DNA of 9,488 bases, taken from the NCBI GenBank assembly GCA_937914725.1, contig CALDMJ010000041.1, positions 1-9,488 of the forward strand, in the 5' to 3' direction. The stretch is from an uncultured Clostridia bacterium (GTDB lineage Bacteria > Bacillota > Clostridia > Christensenellales > UBA1242). The first letter of the stretch is position 1, and every line of letters starts with the position of its first letter. The translations under genes and the position numbers were made by a program. Positions 6,848 to 9,488 of the stretch are shown here, one piece after another. Below the pieces are notes generated by a model. It did no database searches, was not told where the DNA came from, and was given only the letters and a program-made list of their open reading frames with translations.

Positions 6848-6935
6848 GGAGAGTTGGCTGAGCGGTCGAAAGCGGCGGTCTTGAAAACCGTTGAAGTGAG
6901 AGCTTCCTGGGGTTCGAATCCCTAACTCTCCGCCA
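6848..6935 (+). tRNA. tRNA-Ser (anticodon TGA, reads UCA)
   Basis: A complete class II tRNA of 88 bases including encoded CCA. Acceptor GGAGAGT (6848-6854) pairs with ACTCTCC (6925-6931), followed by discriminator G and CCA (6933-6935). The D-arm is GCTGAGCGGTCGAAAGC. The anticodon stem GCGGT/ACCGT holds loop CTTGAAA with anticodon TGA at 6882-6884. A long variable arm is closed by GAAG/CTTC, and the T-arm is TGGGG-TTCGAAT-CCCTA. Its own upstream region has no convincing -35/-10 pair, so expression from the promoter at 6556 followed by RNase P cleavage is likely. It differs from the broken copy at many D-arm and stem positions, so it is not a recent duplicate of it. Confidence 0.97.
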
Positions 6936-6938
6936 TAT

Positions 6939-6965
6939 AAAAAGCACCAAATATGGTGCTTTTTT
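6939..6965 (+). terminator. Rho-independent terminator after tRNA-Ser
   Basis: AAAAAGCACCA (6939-6949) pairs perfectly with TGGTGCTTTTT (6954-6964) around an AATA loop, and a run of six T ends at 6965. It begins four bases after the tRNA CCA end. The A-run on the left makes it symmetrical, so it may also stop leftward transcripts that run on from the integrase gene. Confidence 0.9.
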
Positions 6966-7054
6966 CTTATTTTTCTAGGATTTCGCCCCATATATTGTGG
7001 TTTTGAAATATTGTTTAGACTGCATTTTTCGACCGAAATACCAGCCAAAATCGT

Positions 7055-7091
7055 GTTAGAATTTTGTTAGAATTTTCCATTTTTGTTAGAA
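7055..7091 (-). repeat. Right cluster of heptamer repeats GTTAGAA (putative integrase arm-type sites)
   Basis: GTTAGAA, the complement of the left-cluster heptamer, occurs at 7055-7061, 7066-7072 and 7085-7091, each preceded by T or G and two of them within TTTTGTTAGAA. Orientation is opposite to the left cluster, so the two sets face each other across the intact tRNA-Ser and its terminator. One more copy (TTCTAAC, 7172-7178) falls inside the integrase coding region and may be coincidence. The cluster sits 20 bases beyond the integrase stop. Confidence 0.6.
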
Positions 7092-7111
7092 CTCGTAGAA
7101 AATTGTCGAAT

Positions 7112-8494
7112 TTACATCTCGTCTTGTTCGTTCTTCAATAATCGTGCTTTGCGTTTTTCAGCAAGTTTTAGTTCTAACATGGCAATTTCTTCGTCAATTT
7201 CTTCAATTGACTCTTCCTTTTGATAGGAATTCATACCTTTTTCGATTTCTTTTGTAAGGTTTGCTTTTTCAAGATTGCGTTCTTCATCAATTTTGTTAAT
7301 GGCATTTTGCCTTATTCTTTCTTGTTCCTCAATATTTTCTTTTGTTCCAAACATTCCAACTATCGCAGATGCGGTGTTGAATTTTGCTGTTGGATCAAGG
7401 TGCGAATAAATATTTGCTGTTGTTTCGTAAGTGCTGTGACCAAGCCACGCCTGAATTTCTTTCATTGAAACACCCATTGAAAGCAATAAACTGGCACAAC
7501 TATGTCTTAATTCGTGAAAGTTAATTATAGGCAAATTATTGTTAGTAAGCACTCTTTTGAAATGTCCACTTATTGTATCAGGTTTTAATCTTACTCCTAA
7601 TTCATCAACACAAACTAAATCTTCGTATTTTGTCGAATATAGTTTTCCAAAATTCTTTTTGTTTTCTTCTTGTTTTGCTTTCTCTTGTAAAAGTATATCT
7701 TTTACAACAGGCAATAGGGGTAAAGATCTAAGACTTGATTGATTTTTCATTCTATCTTTTTCAATGATAACCGATTTGCCATTGATTCTTGTTTGAACCA
7801 TTGCATGGCTAACCAAAATCATATTTTTATCAAAGTCAATGTTTTTCCATTTTAATCCCATAATCTCGCTTCTGCGGAATCCATACATTGCTGTGATTTT
7901 ATAGATGTACTCAAATCTATCGCCTTTGAGTTTATCAAATAGTTCTTTCAACATTTTTCCATCGTAAAATTTTGCAATGTGTTTTGGACTTCGTGGTCTT
8001 TCAACCTTATCTGCTGGATTTGATGGTATTAAATCTGCTTTAACAGCGGTTTGTAAACATTTCCTTATGTTTACATGAAAATGCTCTCGCACTTGAACTG
8101 ATTTGCCTTGCTTTTCCATCCATTTATAGTAGTTTGAAATATCAATAGGTTTAAGGTCCAAAAGTTTGATTCCTTTTTCTCTGAAGTATTTACTAATTGC
8201 TTTAACTTGCAATTGATAACTACCATACGAAGATGCTTGCAGGTTGGCTTTACTTCGTTCCAGCCAATCTTCTATAAAATCAGCAAATAAAACATCACTT
8301 TCAGGATTTTGTCTATAAGAATAATCATTTTGAAATTCTTCAAGTTTTTCTCTCATAATTTCTTCAGCTTTTCTTTTGTTTCCTTTAACATCCAAGCCTG
8401 TTGAAATCCATTTCAAAACTCTTTTATTTGAAGAATCTTTGTAGTCAATGATTATATAATATTTTCCTTTTTTCTCAGCTAAAGTAGCATTCAT
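7112..8494 (-). CDS. int: Tyrosine recombinase / integrase with C-terminal coiled-coil extension
   Basis: The product catalyses site-specific integration and excision of the element. Residues 5-65 form an AP2-like arm-binding domain (KYYIIIDYKDSSNKRVLKWI), residues 67-165 the SAM-like core-binding domain, and residues 175-380 the catalytic domain. The catalytic set is complete: R207 (YGFRRSEI), K250 before SSLRSLPL, H327 and R330 (HELRHS), H353 (WLGHS) and nucleophile Y363 (NIYSHLD). At 460 residues it is longer than the usual 370-400 because about 75 extra Glu/Lys-rich helical residues follow the catalytic tail. Start ATG 8494 has AAGGAG (8507-8502) at 7-base spacing; this site overlaps the stop of the upstream excisionase-like frame, so the two are cotranscribed and probably coupled. 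The gene points at the intact tRNA-Ser and the putative arm sites. Confidence 0.97.
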   Translation of the reverse strand: MNATLAEKKGKYYIIIDYKDSSNKRVLKWISTGLDVKGNKRKAEEIMREKLEEFQNDYSYRQNPESDVLFADFIEDWLERSKANLQASSYGSYQLQVKAISKYFREKGIKLLDLKPIDISNYYKWMEKQGKSVQVREHFHVNIRKCLQTAVKADLIPSNPADKVERPRSPKHIAKFYDGKMLKELFDKLKGDRFEYIYKITAMYGFRRSEIMGLKWKNIDFDKNMILVSHAMVQTRINGKSVIIEKDRMKNQSSLRSLPLLPVVKDILLQEKAKQEENKKNFGKLYSTKYEDLVCVDELGVRLKPDTISGHFKRVLTNNNLPIINFHELRHSCASLLLSMGVSMKEIQAWLGHSTYETTANIYSHLDPTAKFNTASAIVGMFGTKENIEEQERIRQNAINKIDEERNLEKANLTKEIEKGMNSYQKEESIEEIDEEIAMLELKLAEKRKARLLKNEQDEM

Positions 8495-8505
8495 TTGATT
8501 TCTCC

Positions 8506-8703
8506 TTATTCTCCAAGTAAAAATTTGATAACATGAACTTTTGCAATAATATATTCACGACCAACCTTTTTAGCAGGGATTTGACCATCCTTTATAAGTT
8601 TGTATGCAAACTGTCAGCTTATCCCATTTAGCATTTTTGTTAATGTTTTGATATCAACTGCATCGGGATATTCTGCAAACATTGTAGTTGTATCAATTTG
8701 CAT
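8506..8703 (-). pseudogene. xis: Excisionase-like HTH (MerR/HTH_17 type) interrupted by in-frame TGA
   Basis: The 66-codon frame reads MQIDTTTMFAEYPDAVDIKT, LTKMLNGIS, a stop, then QFAYKLIKDGQIPAKKVGRE and YIIAKVHVIKFLLGE. This matches the excisionase-family winged-HTH pattern (a LxxMLxGIS helix, xxAYKLIKxGxIPxxKVGREY wing, then a hydrophobic helix). The break is TGA at codon 30 (8614-8616), in the recognition-helix turn. Both sides stay in one frame and conserve the family pattern, so the lesion looks recent, a sequencing error, or a recoded codon. One change from CGA (Arg) or TGG (Trp) would explain it. No start codon follows the TGA that could restart the C-terminal half. The ATG (8703-8701) overlaps the previous gene's stop as TAATG, and the frame's own stop lies in the integrase ribosome site. 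Excisionases bend attachment-site DNA to direct excision; loss would tend to lock the element in place. Confidence 0.78.
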
Positions 8704-9023
8704 TAATCTATCTCCGCATCATCGTAAGAATCTTCAAAATAGCCGAGAATTTCTTCGCAAATGTCATCAAATGTGTAGTAAGTGTCGCTTTCTACATAAA
8801 CGCCATACAATTCGTCAAGAATTGAGCCATCTATTAGTGATAGATTTTCAAGTGCTGTATCTCCAATTTCAGTGTCATCATTTGTCAAATATTCCTTAAT
8901 GTTGGTTTTGAAATCAATTTCGGCACTCCTATTAAAGATTTCTTCATTTGTAAGATTTAGAGTATTTGCTTTAAATTCATCGTATTCGATGTTTATTTTT
9001 TCAATCAATTGTTTTCTGTCCAT
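8703..9023 (-). CDS. DUF3848-like small acidic accessory protein of the element
   Basis: A 106-residue protein with start ATG 9023 and an AAGGA ribosome site (9036-9032) at 8-base spacing. The sequence pattern EYDEFKANTLNLTNEEIFNR, then IDFKTNIKEYL, a short loop, SILDELYGVY and a C-terminal DDICEEILGYFEDSYDD resembles DUF3848 proteins found near integrases of Clostridia elements; no biochemical role is known to me. It is very acidic (about 30 Asp/Glu against 7 Lys/Arg), with the charge concentrated at the C-terminus. It shares layout with the gene just upstream, so the two are probably diverged paralogues. Its stop overlaps the excisionase-like start (TAATG), indicating translational coupling. 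A control function for excision or transfer is a guess from gene order; a DNA-mimic protein is another possibility. Confidence 0.8.
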   Translation of the reverse strand: MDRKQLIEKINIEYDEFKANTLNLTNEEIFNRSAEIDFKTNIKEYLTNDDTEIGDTALENLSLIDGSILDELYGVYVESDTYYTFDDICEEILGYFEDSYDDAEID

Positions 9024-9040
9024 TTAAATTTTCCTTTTAG

Positions 9041-9382
9041 TTAATAGTTTTTTAGCACTCTTTCTAAAATAGCATCTATTTCCATAATGTAATCATATTT
9101 ATAGCAACCATTTTCAAGTTCTTTCTTAAATATCTTGTAGCAGTTTTCTATCAAATTATCTGCAGTAGACAATTCAATTATTTTGTTAAAAGATAGTTCT
9201 TCTTTTAAATATCTTGCTACAAGGCGTATAAACGATATGTCAATAGACTTTTTAATAATTGCTTCTTTTGTCAAAGTTTCCCACTCTTTTTGATACTTTG
9301 CAAATTCAATATCAATTTTCTTTTCAAATTGAATTATTTCTTGTAGTTGTTCATTTGTTAGTTTGTAAGTTGCTTCTATCAT
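9041..9382 (-). CDS. DUF3848-like small protein, paralogue of the downstream gene
   Basis: 113 residues from ATG 9382, which follows a strong ribosome site (GAGGTGAT). The GTG at 9388 lies inside that site and is rejected as start. The segment IEFAKYQKEWETLTKEAIIK, then KSIDISFIRLVARYLKEE, NLIENCYKIFKKEL and IMEIDAILERVL has the same order of elements as the DUF3848-like protein encoded downstream: an E-[FY]-x-x-[FY] helix, LT-[NK]-E-x-I, an ID-F helix ending in YL, and a C-terminal I-x-x-IL helix. It is less acidic and lacks the acidic tail. Family assignment is tentative. A 17-base gap separates it from the next gene, so it belongs to the leftward integrase operon. Confidence 0.75.
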   Translation of the reverse strand: MIEATYKLTNEQLQEIIQFEKKIDIEFAKYQKEWETLTKEAIIKKSIDISFIRLVARYLKEELSFNKIIELSTADNLIENCYKIFKKELENGCYKYDYIMEIDAILERVLKNY

Positions 9383-9384
9383 AA

Positions 9385-9488
9385 TCACCTCAAAATAAAG
9401 CTTTGTTGACCGTTAGCATCACAGCCCTCAAGTCTGTTTTTTGCGACATTGTCCCTCATTTCACCTGTCATTTCATTATGAGCACTTA
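9385..9488 (-). CDS. C-terminus of an upstream gene in the integrase operon, partial
   Basis: On the minus strand one frame is open from the window edge to TGA at 9387-9385, giving 33 residues (SAHNEMTGEMRDNVAKNRLE then GCDANGQQSFILR). The stop overlaps the ribosome site of the next gene, whose ATG lies two bases further on, a layout typical of a tightly packed operon. The product is not recognisable from this fragment. If real, it shows TGA used as a normal stop in this element. Confidence 0.5.
   Translation of the reverse strand, partial: SAHNEMTGEMRDNVAKNRLEGCDANGQQSFILR

Larger units (their letters stand above)
6642..9488. mobile_element. Left end of an integrative element (ICE or prophage-like) at tRNA-Ser, right end outside window
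   Basis: Interruption of a tRNA-Ser, clustered putative arm-type sites, a tyrosine integrase pointing at the tRNA, an excisionase-like gene and DUF3848-like accessory genes together mark one end of an integrative element. DUF3848-type genes are, to my knowledge, frequent in Clostridia integrative and conjugative elements, which favours an ICE over a phage, but no conjugation or phage structural gene from this element is in view. The boundary at 6642 is the point where tRNA similarity ends; the alternative boundary is the 3' end of the intact tRNA (6935). Confidence 0.65.

Noticed and set aside
6602..6935. Group I intron or split tRNA between the tRNA-Ser 5' half and the downstream 3' half
   Set aside because: The downstream copy has its own complete 5' half and matching acceptor, the 6602 acceptor would mispair with its 3' strand, and no conserved intron core sequences are seen in the 200-base spacer.
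6794..7048. 84-residue minus-strand open frame containing GIRTPG
   Set aside because: It is antisense to the intact tRNA-Ser and its terminator. This peptide is a well-known artefact of reading tRNA genes backwards.
8506..8703. Genetic code with TGA as Trp or Gly
   Set aside because: All Trp codons I checked in the RHS and integrase genes are TGG, no other recognised gene holds an internal TGA, and a packed operon frame ends in TGA at 9385-9387.
8600..8899. 99-residue plus-strand open frame
   Set aside because: It is a shadow of the excisionase-like and DUF3848-like genes, with no ribosome site and no protein-like pattern.

Overview
The window looks like chromosomal DNA of an AT-rich, low-GC Gram-positive bacterium, probably an uncultured gut Clostridia/Bacillota lineage. 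The evidence is AAGGAG-type ribosome sites, TTGACA-type promoters, a C-terminal membrane-anchored surface protein and a Firmicutes-type integrase with a DUF3848-like neighbourhood. The code appears standard: every recognised gene uses TGG for Trp and nearly all stops are TAA or TAG. Taxonomy is inference only.

Left part (1-6550). A plus-strand gene, cut by the window edge, encodes a surface protein of repeated beta-sandwich modules with a C-terminal membrane anchor. It converges on a minus-strand three-gene unit, and a bidirectional terminator at 1800-1838 separates the two. In order of transcription the unit encodes (i) a ~1190-residue RHS/YD-repeat protein with internal coiled coils and a carbohydrate-binding-like insertion but no RHS core or toxin tip, (ii) a phage tail collar/baseplate Gp10-like protein whose frame overlaps the RHS 3' end by 74 bases in the +1 frame, and (iii) a 116-residue protein of unknown function. 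The arrangement suggests a secreted or surface RHS shell in which a phage-type receptor-binding tip has replaced, or been added to, the usual core and toxin.

Middle part (6550-7111). A good sigma-A-type promoter reads into the 5' half of a tRNA-Ser(UGA) gene that loses tRNA character at its anticodon loop. About 200 bp further on lies a complete tRNA-Ser(UGA) with its own terminator. Eight copies of the heptamer TTCTAAC/GTTAGAA, absent from most of the window, flank the complete tRNA in opposite orientations. They look like integrase arm-type sites.

Right part (7112-9488). This is one end of an integrative element, transcribed leftwards: the end of an unidentified gene, two DUF3848-like small proteins, an excisionase-like HTH gene with an in-frame TGA, and a tyrosine integrase with an extra C-terminal coiled-coil tail. 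My reading is that the element entered the host tRNA-Ser gene at the anticodon loop, broke it, and carries a full replacement tRNA-Ser just inside its end. The other end of the element is outside the window.
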